This document shows, piece by piece, positions 12,900 to 24,662 of a DNA stretch of 32,305 nucleotides. Positions within the stretch are counted from its first letter, which is position 1; every line of letters begins with the position of its first letter. Made by a program: the position numbers and the translations under genes. The notes under the pieces are model-generated. The model was not told the DNA's origin. It did not search any database and worked only from the letters and a program-made list of their open reading frames with translations. The DNA is taken from assembly GCF_001039355.2 (NCBI RefSeq), contig NW_019775677.1, positions 53,417-85,721 on the forward strand. Direction: 5' to 3'. The stretch comes from Lingula anatina (Eukaryota > Brachiopoda > Lingulata > Lingulida > Lingulidae).

Positions 12900-15820
12900 T
12901 TATGGAATTCAGATTTGGGTCGTGACTTATTTCATATTCTTAGAAGTTGAAGGACAGAATGAAAATAACACGCCAAGTAGGAAAAATTATTTGAAGTAAC
13001 ATTTGATAAATTGCAATAACAATAGTTTTACGGGGAGTTTGTCTTGTCTTACGCACAGTATTTCTCTTGTACATATAATTGCAATAATAGTAATGTCAAA
13101 CCCATAAATATATTTTATAAGGTTGTATTTTGCTACGGCACATGGGTGAGAGAATATTTTTAGTGCACGTTTTAACAGAGGGAATGACGGGTATAATTCA
13201 ATATCTGACTTGTGATTGTGTCTTAAGAAAATAATGTGAGTGAAAATGTATATAGTCATTGAAAAGATGATACTACAAAAAATAAGTCTCGGAATCCAGG
13301 ATAAAAAATCAATGATATTTATAATTAAGGCTGTGGTTGAATTTTACAATTTTTTAAGTGATCGAATCTCATTGTGGTCGAATAAGATAATAATTGTTTT
13401 TATTCATTTCCCAGGCTCTTATTTTGTTTATCCAAATGTTCTTCCTCCACCAAATCGCATGCATATATAAATTTTATGATTTTAATAACTTTTTTTATGT
13501 ATAGAAATTGTTTTCTGTGTTGCTAAGGCGATTTTTACGACATTTCTGTTGCGTGGATTTCTAGATTTATACTACTGTATTTGGGTTTGCTTTGGGTTTT
13601 TGAGGCAATATAAGAAGCCATTTGTGATATTTTAATGACACAATGCTTTTCTTTTGCTCTGAAGTTATAACGGAATAGGTTGTATATTTAGATCATTTTG
13701 ATTTGGCTATCAGAGGAAACAATTGGCATCTTTGTTTTATTTTTAAGAGAACGAACAAAAGTTAAATGTAAAATACGGGTCTCGCCAGAATTCATTTTAA
13801 ATATTTATAAATTGAAAAAAGTTGCTTAATCAGTAATGTATTCTAGATTCAATTGCAGTGTCTGTGACAATTCTGGCTTGTTTGTACCTTTTGGTTCATT
13901 CAAAAAATTTTTAAAGGGGGGGGGGAGTAAATTGCGAAGCGAAATGTCCAGTTGTTAAGGAAATTTAGTTTGTTCCGGTTGATGAATTCTTAGACCAGTG
14001 AATACTGTCTTTTGATTTTAAATGAATTGGATCTGCTGAATTATTGTAAGAATCATTGGTTGTAAATCTTATTTTCATATTTAAATATCTATTGTAGATT
14101 TGATCTCAGGCAAGAAGAGTTTTATTGTGTGATTATTTCTGGTAGTAGATTTTAGAACTTGACGCCTTGCACCAAATTTTAATTTATTATTGACAGAAAT
14201 AAAGGGTTGAAGGTCAATTTTAAACAGATATTTCGCCACCAGTTGTTTTGATGCACATCCAATTTCCAACCATTTGCTTTAATTAGTGTACTTTTGTCCT
14301 TGTTACGCGCGCGTACGCGTGGTTTGCTTAACACAAACATTTTTTGAAAATCTGACTGTTACGAAAAGTGTGCATTTTGAAGAACTTGTTAGTCTGAAAT
14401 AAGCATAATGCTGATTGAAAAAAAAAAAAAAAAAAAAAAACAGCAGGAATTGAAAACTCTGGGAAGTTCGTTCCGATAACGGTTCCTTGGCAACAGCTTT
14501 CCCACTTTCTCATTAATATCCTATATTCTTATATTGGTGTGTATTACCAAAAATTATTTGCTAGTTTGATTTTGAACAAGGAATTTTTGTTACACGAAGA
14601 AGTTATTGATTCGCTGAGGCTACACAGAATAAAATTTCAAATTCCTTTTGAGCTAAGACGACTTAGTAAGCTCCATTAGTGTCGAACCCCTTTCCGCATC
14701 CACTCTCCCCCCCTCCTTTAATGAAAAAAAAAAAGAAAGAAAGAAACGATTGTTAAGCGCCACGAGTGAGACAAGTATCGAGTAGAATTAAATTGTTGTT
14801 ACCTGTTTAGCCATTCCCACTTGAAAAAGGGAAAACAGCTGTTGTTTTGCTGATATATATTCACTGGAAGGTGGTGGATTCAGATACAGTAATTTCCTGT
14901 CATCTCTTCAATTCATGATGTGTGTAGCTGTTAATATTAGTGTTTGTGTTACTTATAGTGGTAAATAGTGCTAGATAGGCTGCTAACATGCATCGTAACT
15001 GTAATTAGAAAATTCATATGAAAAAGGTTCACCTTCGGTTAAGATCATTTCACAAAAGAGTGACGCACACAGTTAATGTAATGGAATTTTTTTACTGTGT
15101 TATACAATAATACAATCCAATATAAAAAGATGTCAACAGTACTGAAAATGTGATGTAAAACAGTTATGCAAATATAGTCTAAAATGTGTGCGTCACTGGC
15201 GTGGCTCCAATTTTTTTACATTAAACCTTTTTGTTTAATCACCCTTGATATTATTATTAAATTGGCGCAAATTACTTCTCTGCTGTTACACTTAACATGC
15301 CTCTTGTTTATATTCAAAACCCAAGCTGGTGGTACGCATCCAGGAGGCGGATGCGCCTCTCTGATCGTCTTGTGTCATTTACTTTTTCCTTAAAATATCC
15401 ATCAGTCGAGGTTTGCAGAGTGGTTTCGTGTTTTTTTTTTTTTTTTTTTTTTGACATCGTTATGGCGGCCTATCGTGCAGCACCTGCAGTAGGTGGAGAT
15501 TTGCTGAATAAAACATGGCGTCTCCACATTTTGATATTAAGCGAAATAGATGATATTTTATTTAGAACGTCGTAAACTGATTATTGTACACGAGACCTGC
15601 TTTGGATGCCAACTTTGAAGGTGTGGTTTTAGTGTGATTATCCGCACGGCACAGTCGGCCTTCTTTGGGAAATTTAAGCATATGCAGATATCATCAATAA
15701 TAACCGAGCTCACAACGGAGGATTTGTGTTCGAAATAGTAACAAAGGTAAGTAAAGATTTTGAAACAACGGATAATAATAAAAGCGTCTGCGCGTTCCTG
15801 TTTACGTAACGATGTTCCAG
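12900..15820. other. Intergenic, no gene recognised
   Basis: AT-rich DNA with a G-tract (13,915-13,926), an alternating purine/pyrimidine CG patch (cgcgcgcgtacgcg, 14,306-14,319), a 22-base A-tract (14,419-14,440), a GAAA microsatellite near 14,735 and a T-tract (15,430-15,452). Open frames here are short and have no recognisable domain. Confidence 0.6.
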
Positions 15821-16113
15821 GTCGAATTTTGGAAATGGTCATGGATGTCATCTGATGAAGTCTTTCATCGTTTCGTATACAGCGTGTTCTCTAAGATATT
15901 ATTGCCATAAAAACCCATTGGCAGTGGCATCACGAACTGTATACATTTCATTATCAAATATTGATCAGCGACATGTTTTGTTCCAAGCTATGTTGATAGC
16001 GGACGCTTCTCGATTGTCCGACGGTTTATGAACCAAAAGACTACTGGTCAATTAAAAAAAAATCCGGACAGTTTAATCGCAGTCCGAGCACAGTAACGGT
16101 CTCTGCTTCGTGT

Positions 16114-16161
16114 TGTTATGATATTGCCTTCAGAGAAGGTTTTTAAACCCAATGGGCCATT
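16114..16161. repeat. Inverted repeat arm, left (B1)
   Basis: This arm (tgttatgatattgcc, then aaacccaatgggccatt) is the reverse complement, with a few mismatches, of the arm at 17,474-17,524, which reads aatggcccattgggtt then ctctgaagg and cataaca. About 1.3 kb separates them. The same pair recurs in block B2 at 18,827-18,874 and 20,211-20,262. Confidence 0.7.
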
Positions 16162-17473
16162 GGTTATGGTCCCAATTTCAGACAAATGAACCACCCGCGT
16201 AAAGAATCTTCGGACCATTGGGTTATCTAGCAGACAAGAGCCATTTCTGAAAATTCCACAAACTGGGATTTTAAAATCTAGGCAATATAGATGTGCCGAG
16301 ACGAGGAATATAGTATTAAAGTACATAAATAAATAAATAATGTTGATAGTAATAATAATTGGATATAAATAAATAAACAGTAAAAAGAGAAAAATATAAC
16401 AAAATGTAATTTTATTGAACTTTACTCCATAAAGTACTCCTATCCCATTACCTATTAAGTTTATGTTTGGTGATTGCAATTACTGGAACTTTTATACGTG
16501 TAGGCCTACATGTGCTCTCCACTTCAGCTCTTATTTCTGTGATCTGAGGTGGATTTTATATAATATAATCTGGCAACGGTTGGTCTCCGCATGTTTACGT
16601 AGGTCAACACCTGTATCCAACACGAAGACATCAAAATTGTAATGACTGGTAATATCGTGTTACTCTGCATTAAAAATTCATCGAGCGTCATACTTTCGTG
16701 TCATACTTAACGCACTTCATAACTATATTAGATGTGCGCTCTTAATGTATAAATCGATGTTATTGGAGGAGAACTTAAAAATTTTTCTGGTCTGTCAAAT
16801 TTGTTTTCAAAACTTTACGTGGCATAAGGCAGCTCACACTAACTCCAATGTGGTTGAGCTTCTTGGCTTGGCACTCTATTGAAGAGCACATTCACCAGTG
16901 AAAAGGACAAACATTCAAAAAGGTGTGGAGTAGGTATATTTTTAAAAAGTTCTACAAATATATTGTTCATTATACAATATACATACGCAGGTAATATTCA
17001 TGGAATATATGGATAGCAAATGATTATTTCATACTTCACGAGTATCGTACGACCTTATTGTATCGTGCCATATGTATGAATATTCATATATATATATGTA
17101 TATGTTACTACAGTCACAATATCGTGGCTTCAGGAGGGAGTCAAGTTATATATTAAAGGCTGTCTGGAACGTGGTAGCCTGGGTTTTGAAGAAGAGACGC
17201 GAGATAGCGGCTTCATTTTCACTACTTTATAGAAGCTTGTTTAGGAAGTGCCACAGGTAATGTAATTTGGAAACGAAGAAGCTGACACGTATCTGATCTG
17301 GTGCTCAGGGCAGAACGAATGAAATCCTTCCGATTGTGTTGGAAGGCATGCAGGATTGAGCATATTCGACACACGAAATCTCCATTCATGCATTCATGTT
17401 TGCTAATCTAAGCATCGCGCTTGACAATATCAAATAAAAGCACAAAACAAAAGCTGGAGTTTAGACAGCTGCT

Positions 17474-17524
17474 AATGGCCCATTGGGTTAAAGAACCGAC
17501 TCTGAAGGTCATATTGCCATAACA
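17474..17524. repeat. Inverted repeat arm, right (B1)
   Basis: This is the partner of 16,114-16,161. The shared core aatggcccattgggtt is itself near-palindromic (ggcc/cattgg). The pair may be the ends of an old inserted element or two oppositely oriented copies of a dispersed repeat upstream of the fucosyltransferase. Confidence 0.7.
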
Positions 17525-17785
17525 ATGCTGGAACGTCGCAACGGATATCCGGCCACCGCCCCCTTAAACTGGGACCCGAAGATGCATATACGTTCCCTAA
17601 GAAGTAATTGGTTTAATTTCAATTAATAAGTTACATAAAAGCATATTCGGGCCTTAGTATTTAACCTCCTCTTCATCGAAATGTGCCGACCATTTTATTC
17701 AACAAAGAGTTCTATAGAAATAATATAATACAAATATCCGTTTTCAGATATCAAAGCTTCCTGATCTACCAACCCACCAACACCA

Positions 17786-18515
17786 ATGGTATCTATGTTG
17801 CGATTCTACAAAGTACAGTTAAGGAACATCTTGCGATGCCAGAACACTTGTCTGCTGCTAGGGTGGTGTGTTGTTGTGATATTGGGGCTGGTAATAGGAC
17901 CATTTATAATTGGAAACAGCGAGACAAAACTCGAAGAAAGGGCCCTTTTTGAAACTGGACGTGGAGTTGAACCGGCAGATCAGACAGACTTGTGCGCAAA
18001 TGGAAAATGTTCGGGTGATATGTTGGACAATGAAACTGTGTTGAAAATGTTAAATGCCGCAAGGCAGCCATTAGAGACACGCTTGGGTTATCCAACTCAA
18101 CTGATTCAAACAAATAACTTGCCTGCAGGACCGGTTAAAGCAATCCCAGCTGAACCGGTGAAGTTGCAGCTCCCAAATGATAATTATGAGCATCTTATTG
18201 AACCCATGAAGAGAGTATTTTGTTCAACTTTGTACCAAAACTCGGGAATTCGGACTAACGAAGCTGTAGTACCGGATCGTCCAAACGGCGAGAAACTTGT
18301 CCTAGTGTGGAACTTTAAATGTTGGCACAATATGAACGACCTAGACGTACCAGTGACATTCACACAGTGCCCCGTCAAAAACTGCATAGTGACGGAAGAC
18401 AAACGGCTGTCAGGTGCCAGTGACGCCATCGTTTTCAATTCTGCCGCCATCATCCGTTTCCTTAGCAACAACAAAAAGTCTGCCCAATACCTTCAAAGCA
18501 CCCTGCCAAGTCTTA
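17786..18515 (+). pseudogene. Truncated alpha-1,3-fucosyltransferase, first copy
   Basis: This copy matches the complete gene at 20,529-22,076 for codons 1-243 with five amino-acid differences by my count (A/T at 53, L/P at 106, N/K at 131, V/A at 161, V/I at 215). At 18,514 it stops matching, the undetermined base n follows at 18,516, and from 18,535 the sequence restarts 1.9 kb upstream of the gene. It keeps the membrane anchor and the stem but lacks the whole donor-binding half, including FNWTMTYR and YKFYLAFENS. The frame runs on by chance to a stop at 18,745. It is either a partial duplicate or, more likely, the other allele cut at an assembly join. The probable 5' UTR acceptor ttttcag lies at 17,741-17,747. 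Confidence 0.85.
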
Positions 18516-18534
18516 NATTTGTGAACACTACACG
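18514..18534. other. Junction of the B tandem duplication, with undetermined base
   Basis: Twenty-one bases here match neither the continuation of the fucosyltransferase gene nor the sequence before block B1. They include n at 18,516. They join the cut gene copy to the start of block B2. Confidence 0.9.
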
Positions 18535-21256
18535 GTCGAATTTTGGAAATGGTCATGGATGTCATCTGATGAAGTCTTTCATCGTTTCGTATACAGCGTG
18601 TTCTCTAAGATATTATTGCCATAAAAACCCATTGGCAGTGGCATCACGAACTGTATACATTTCATTATCAAATATTGATCAGCGACATGTTTTGTTCCAA
18701 GCTATGTTGATAGCGGACGCTTCTCGATTGTCCGACGGTTTATGAACCAAAAGACTACTGGTCAAATAAAAAAAATCCAGACAGTTTAATCGCAGTCCGA
18801 GCACAGTATCGGTCTCTGCTTCGTGTTGTTATGATATTACCTTCAGAGAAGGTTCTTAAACCCAATGGGCCATTGGTTATGGTCCCAATTTCAGACAAAT
18901 GAACCACCCGCGTAAAGAATCTTCGGACCATTGGGTTATCTAGCAGACAAGAGCCATTTCTGAAAATTCCACAAACTGGGATTTTAAAATCTAGGCAATA
19001 TAGATGTGCCGAGACGAGGGTTATAGTGTTAAAGTACATAAATAAATAAATAAGTAGCCAATGTTGATAGTAATAATAATTGGATATAAATAAATAAACA
19101 GTAAAAAGAGAAAAATATAACAAAATGTAATTTTATTGAACTTTACTCCATAAAGTACTCCTATCCCAAGTTCCCAAATTTATGTTTGGTGATTGCAATT
19201 CCTGGAACTTTTATACGTGTAGACCTACATGTGTTCTCCACTTCAGCTCTTATTTCTGTGATCTGAGGCGGATTTTATATAATATAATCTGGCAACGGTT
19301 GGTCTCCACATGTTTACGTAGGTCAACACCTGTATCCAACACGAAGACATCAAAATTGTAATGACTGGTAATATCGTGTTACTCTGCATTAAAAATTCAT
19401 CGAGCGTCATACTTTCGTGTCATACTTAACGCACTTCATAACTATATTAGATGTGCGCTCTTAATGTATAAATCGATGTTATTGGAGGAGAACTTAAAAA
19501 TTTTTCTGGTCTGTCAAATTTGTTCTCAAAACTTTACATGGAGACGTAATAAGGTGGCATAAGGCAGCTCACACTAACTCCAATGTGGTTGAGCTTCTTG
19601 GCTTGGCACTCTATTGAAGAGCACATTCACCAGTGAAAAGGACAAACATTCAAAAAGGTGTGGAGTAGGTATATTTTTAAAGAGTCCTACAAATATATTG
19701 TTCATTATACAATATACATACGCAGGTAATATTCATGGAATATATGGATAGCAAATGATTATTTCATACTTCACGAGTATCGTACGACCTTATTGTATCG
19801 TGCCATATGTATGAATATTCATATATATATATATGTATATGTTACTACAGTCACAATATCGTGGCTTCAGGAGAGAGTCAAGTTATATATTAAAGGCTGT
19901 CTGGAACGTGGTAGCCTGGGTTTTGAAGAAGAGACGCGAGACAGCGGCTTCATTTTCACTACTTTATAGAAGCTTGTTTAGGAAGTGCCACAGGTAATGT
20001 AATTTGGAAACGAAGAAGCTGACACGTATCTGATCTGGTGCTCAGGGCAGAACGAATGAAATCCTTCCGATTGTGTTGGAAGGCATGCAGGATTGAGCAT
20101 ATTCGACACACGAAATCTCCATTCATGCATATATGTTTGCTAATCTAAGCATCGCGCTTGACATTATCAAATAAAAGCACAAAACAAAAGCTGGAGTTTA
20201 GACAGCTGCTAATGGCCCATTGGGTTAAAGAACCGACTCTGAAGGTCATATTGCCATAACAATGCTGTCTCCAGAACGTCGCAACGGATATCCGGCCACC
20301 GCCCCCTTAAACTGGGACCCGAAGATGCATATTCGTTCCCTAAGAAGTAATTGGTTTAATTTCAATTAATAAGTTACATAAAAGCATATTTGGGCCTTAG
20401 TATTTTACCTCCTCTTCATCGAAATGTGCCGACCATTTTATTCAACAAAGAGTTCTATAGAAATAATATAATACAAATATCCGTTTTCAGATATCAAAGC
20501 TTCCTGATCTACCAACCCACCAACACCAATGGTATCTATGTTGCGATTCTACAAAGTACAGTTAAGGAACATCTTGCGATGCCAGAACACTTGTCTGCTG
20601 CTAGGGTGGTGTGTTGTTGTGATATTGGGGCTGGTAATAGGACCATTTATAATTGGAAACAGCGAGACAAAACTCGAAGAAAGGACCCTTTTTGAAACTG
20701 GACGTGGAGTTGAACCGGCAGATCAGACAGACTTGTGCGCAAATGGAAAATGTTCGGGTGATATGTTGGACAATGAAACTGTGTTGAAAATGTTAAATGC
20801 TGCAAGGCAGCCATTAGAGACACGCTTGGGTTATCCAACTCAACCGATCCAAACAAATAACTTGCCTGCAGGACCGGTTAAAGCAATCCCAGCTGAACCG
20901 GTGAAGTTGCAGCTCCCAAAAGATAATTATGAGCATCTTATTGAACCCATGAAGAGAGTATTTTGTTCAACTTTGTACCAAAACTCGGGAATTCGGACTA
21001 ACGAAGCTGCAGTACCGGATCGTCCAAACGGCGAGAAACTTGTCCTAGTGTGGAACTTTAAATGTTGGCACAATATGAACGACCTAGACGTACCAGTGAC
21101 ATTCACACAGTGCCCCGTTAAAAACTGCATAGTGACGGAAGACAAACGGCTGTCAGGTGCCAGTGACGCCATCATTTTCAATTCTGCCGCCATCATCCGT
21201 TTCCTTAGCAACAACAAAAAGTCTGCCCAATACCTTCAAAGCACCCTGCCAAGTCT
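18535..21256 (+). repeat. Tandem duplicated fucosyltransferase block, copy B2
   Basis: This is the second copy of 15,821-18,513, continuous at its 3' end with the unique second half of the fucosyltransferase gene. It contains its own pair of inverted-repeat arms at 18,827-18,874 and 20,211-20,262. Confidence 0.95.
20491..20528 (+). other. Probable 5' UTR start of the coding exon (splice acceptor at 20,484-20,490)
   Basis: A typical acceptor, ccgttttcag, ends at 20,490, 38 bases before the start codon. This suggests an upstream non-coding exon and a fucosyltransferase coding region contained in one exon. The upstream exon itself is not identified. Confidence 0.45.
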
Positions 21257-22076
21257 GACGCAGAGACCCCCGGGACAGAGATGGGTTTTTCACAATCGTG
21301 AGTCCCCATGCCAAACGTATTTCCCCTCCACAGAATACGGCAAACAATTCCTGGGGTCTTTCAACTGGACCATGACGTACCGCGTGGACTCAGATATTTA
21401 CAACCCTTACGGTTTGATTATCAAAGCGACGGAGGATGCCGCCAGGCGGGATTACATTGCCATAGCAAAATCGAAACCGAAACAAGTGGCTTGGGTCGTA
21501 AGTCACTGCAACACGGCAAGCAAACGTGAACACTACGTTACAGAGTTATCCAAATATATCAGCGTTGACATCTACGGCGCATGCGGCGAGCCTTGTCCGC
21601 CAAAAGATTCTCCTAGTAGGTCATGCTTCGAATTTATCAATGCCACATATAAATTTTATTTGGCCTTTGAGAACAGTTTTTCTACCGATTACGTCACCGA
21701 AAAATTTTACCAGAATGCAGGGTATGACTTAGTGATTATTAACAGAGGTGCAGCAAATTACACCCGTCTTGGTATCAAACCCGAGTGGCACATTAACACT
21801 GCGGATTTCCCCTCTCCAAAGGCTTTAGCTGATTATCTGTTGATGTTGGACAGCGATGTGGAAAAATACGCATCCTACCTGAGTTGGAAAGCTTACCAAA
21901 CGTCTGTCGTTACACTACAACCGATCAACTGGTGCGACATGTGCCGGAAACTGAACGATCCGACCGAACCAGTGAGGTCGTATTCCTTTACGGAAATTGC
22001 CGAGTGGTTCTACGGTTCTTCAGAAAAGATTGTAGACTGCAAAGATGCCAGCATGAATGATTTCATGAGCACATAA
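20529..22076 (+). CDS. Alpha-1,3-fucosyltransferase (GT10 family), complete
   Basis: The 515-residue product is a type II Golgi membrane protein that would transfer fucose from GDP-fucose to N-acetylglucosamine on N- or O-glycans. A short cytoplasmic tail is followed by one membrane span at about 23-43 (LLLGWCVVVILGLVIGPF), a long stem to about 165, then the two-part catalytic region. The acceptor-side half includes VLVWNFKCWHN (about 172-182) and FNWTMTYRVDSD (278-289). The donor-side half has the GT10 signature YKFYLAFENSFSTDYVTEKF at 374-393. Potential N-glycosylation sites are N82, N279, N371 and N410. Paired cysteines near the C terminus (WCDMC, 468-472) fit family disulfides. The start has two close Mets (1 and 4). 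The coding region is intronless in the window. Acceptor specificity cannot be told from sequence alone. Confidence 0.93.
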   Translation: MVSMLRFYKVQLRNILRCQNTCLLLGWCVVVILGLVIGPFIIGNSETKLEERTLFETGRGVEPADQTDLCANGKCSGDMLDNETVLKMLNAARQPLETRLGYPTQPIQTNNLPAGPVKAIPAEPVKLQLPKDNYEHLIEPMKRVFCSTLYQNSGIRTNEAAVPDRPNGEKLVLVWNFKCWHNMNDLDVPVTFTQCPVKNCIVTEDKRLSGASDAIIFNSAAIIRFLSNNKKSAQYLQSTLPSLTQRPPGQRWVFHNRESPCQTYFPSTEYGKQFLGSFNWTMTYRVDSDIYNPYGLIIKATEDAARRDYIAIAKSKPKQVAWVVSHCNTASKREHYVTELSKYISVDIYGACGEPCPPKDSPSRSCFEFINATYKFYLAFENSFSTDYVTEKFYQNAGYDLVIINRGAANYTRLGIKPEWHINTADFPSPKALADYLLMLDSDVEKYASYLSWKAYQTSVVTLQPINWCDMCRKLNDPTEPVRSYSFTEIAEWFYGSSEKIVDCKDASMNDFMST

Positions 22077-22470
22077 TGTCTCATCTCACATATTTTTAAG
22101 TTACGTCAAATATATAAGATACCCATTTTCTTTTAAATACTCTGTAGGAATACTGAAGAAGGACAAAACACCAATCACCAATCTTTTCTCCTTTTTTGGA
22201 AGGTAGGGAAGACAGAATTTATTTTTGAACAAGTCCCACCCCCTTAGATATGCCACTGATCTTTGAACAGGATTGTTTGCGATTTGCGGATCATATAAAA
22301 CTGAGGGTTTGATGGCATATTTTGAACTGCCATAAGAACTATCTCCTAGACATGAAGTTTATTTTCTGAGACATGCCGTTTTGGCGAGGAAAGGAATTGT
22401 GGAAAGCCAAGCCTCTGTTTATTTATTTATTTATTTATTAGTAATATCTAAGCTTATAGACATATAATTT

Positions 22471-22476
22471 AATAAA
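22471..22476 (+). terminator. Candidate polyadenylation signal of the fucosyltransferase
   Basis: AATAAA lies about 395 bases after the stop codon, with a T/G-containing stretch (gcttgttccgtcct) downstream. A TTTA microsatellite at 22,417-22,440 lies just before it. Confidence 0.4.
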
Positions 22477-23671
22477 TAACAAAAATGCTTGTTCCGTCCT
22501 CTTCTACATGTATATCTCGCATATCAGTGTCTTACGTGGGCCCCTATGTAAATCACTGTAATGGCGATAAGCTATAATTACTTGGTAATGCTTTTGTCAA
22601 AGGCAATTTACACGTATTGATGTTTAATTATGAAACGTCTGTGTCGTACACATATGAAATCTGATGTGAAACTTTCTAAATATGGATCAAATTATTTATA
22701 AGGTAAATGGATACCATATTATTACAACTCTGAATTTCAAACCAATAGATAAGCTGATAGCACAGTACATATAGTCGATAATGGCCGATATTGGCGCAGG
22801 GCTTCAAAAATTTTACCTTCATCCCTCCCCCCTCCCAACGTCGTTTTACACTCAGCAATCTTGTCTTTGCATTTGTATATTTTCAGAATCCGTTTTTCTA
22901 TCATTATAATAACTATCACAACTTTTATCCATTTAATCTATTAAATTGTAATTCTAGGATTGCAAAGAAGAGGGTATGTACTATTGTTTTGGAAGGCATG
23001 TTCCTTGGCCGTACTTGTAAGTCAGACGAATTTGAGATGCCAAGTGGTATTTTAGTTATACTTTCTCTCAAACGATGGCGCCACTATCCGAAAGCATTTA
23101 TATTCGCTATTATATCTGTCTGTATCTGTGTCTCGCTATCAGACTCTCGGTGCGTGCGTCTGATGATGAGCGTTTTGTCAAATCTCATTTGTGAAGTGGT
23201 ATATTGAGGATAATTTGATTTGATACATTAAGTTAATCATTTACTTGATCACAATACTACAAACAATAGGTAATTTATGTATATGACAGAATCACCCTTA
23301 TAGCAATATGAAAATGCATGTTATCAGTGTTTTATAAAATGAAAAACTCCTTATATCAGTTTGATTAGATCTAAGACAAGAGCAACATACCATTTTGAGT
23401 GAATTAGATATATAAATATATATATTTGTCTATGGAGTTTGTAAATTTCAGATTCTGGGCACATGATTGATTTTGTCTTTCGTTTTGATTCGGATACAAA
23501 TGTAGCACGATTCTTCGATAACACATGCTTACGAGTGCGATTTCATTTGTGTCCAGCCCTGTAAAGAATAAAAAAGGCTGAATCCTAGTTGCGGGTGATC
23601 TCTCCCAGAAAGAGAGGAAGGGGTCGGGTTGAAGAGTTTTCGTTCTTGAAGCCCAGTGACCGTTTTGCGTA

Positions 23672-23823
23672 CACTGGGCATTATAAGTACCACATCATAT
23701 TCTACTGGACATATTAAGTACCATATCGTACTGGACATTACTAGAGCCATCTCGGACTGGACATTATGAGTACTTAATATGATATCATAGGTGTACTTAG
23801 CATTATAAATACCACATTATATA
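23672..23823. repeat. Degenerate minisatellite, about five units
   Basis: Units of roughly 26-39 bases follow the pattern actggacattat, then agtaccatatc, starting at about 23,672, 23,703, 23,729, 23,755 and 23,794. Later units are more diverged. Confidence 0.7.
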
Positions 23824-24614
23824 GGTTATCTCTAGGTGCATGGCCCACTTTGCCAGGGACATGCAATGATAATGGTATGACAATTAATAAACAGATTATC
23901 ATTACTTGGCACTGGTACTGTAGCATGCACGTGAGACGGTTAATGATAATATCCACAATGTCGTAATTCTAGTGTAATGGCTGGTCCAGTAAGAAGGCCA
24001 TGGGCTACTCCCCCTCCCTTCACACACACTTATATACACACACTCACACACACACACACGCTTTGGCTGTTCCCCTACTCCCTCCCCGTCAAACATTTAA
24101 AAAAATTAAACGAAACGAAAACAATCAATTTTCTATCCTTGTGCAATACTGTACAAATAACAGCAAAATTGCCTTCTTCTATTTTATATTGATTTGTTTG
24201 CTCTCTTAGCAAAATCTAGTTTAAAATATTATGGAGATGTTAAAACTCAGTATCATGCTTTTTAATAGGGATCTGGGACCCACCAAACTACATGTATGTC
24301 CTTGACCCTTCTAGATGTAAACCTTTGTGTAATCTAATTACAGTACTTAGAATGAAGAATTCTGCCCAAAACTTGATTAATTTGCAGACAAATTCAACAT
24401 TGTGGTAATGTAAACGATGCTGCATATTTCTATGAAATGGAAAGAGGAAAGGATAATTTCCTCCAACCCCCCCCCCCTCCAACCCCCACCCTTACTGTCC
24501 AATTTGGACCTGGCACCGATTTCACAAGAGAATGATTGCTTAAACCATCATCTAGCTGCTTTCTATTATCATTTGACACCTCAAAACATTGTAAAAACAA
24601 ACTGATGGGCGTAT

Positions 24615-24662
24615 GATGTGTGTGTGCGTGTGCGAGAGAGAGAGAGAGTGAGAGAGAGAGAG
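24615..24662. repeat. GT then GA microsatellite
   Basis: A short gtgtgtgcgtgtg run leads into a nearly uninterrupted gagaga run. Confidence 0.9.

Larger units (their letters stand above)
15821..18513 (+). repeat. Tandem duplicated fucosyltransferase block, copy B1
   Basis: This 2.69-kb block is repeated at 18,535-21,256. It starts about 1.9 kb upstream of the fucosyltransferase start codon and stops abruptly after codon 243. The copies differ by scattered substitutions and small indels: B2 has 16 extra bases near 19,541, six near 20,266 and four near 19,054. Confidence 0.95.

Noticed and set aside
14306-14319. Alternating CG/TA patch, possible Z-DNA
   Set aside because: Too short and isolated to support a function.
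16048-16479. Minus-strand frame of 143 codons (and its copy at 18,755-19,123)
   Set aside because: Much of it is translated AAAT-type repeat and AT-rich DNA. Its repetition merely follows the tandem block. The inner 80 residues are mentioned in a finding but are not enough to call a gene.
18516-18745. Open continuation of the truncated fucosyltransferase after codon 243
   Set aside because: The sequence after the junction is the upstream flank of block B2, so the 77 extra residues are accidental.
22791-23207. Plus-strand frame of 138 codons
   Set aside because: Low-complexity F/Y/N-rich translation with no recognisable domain and no splice context.
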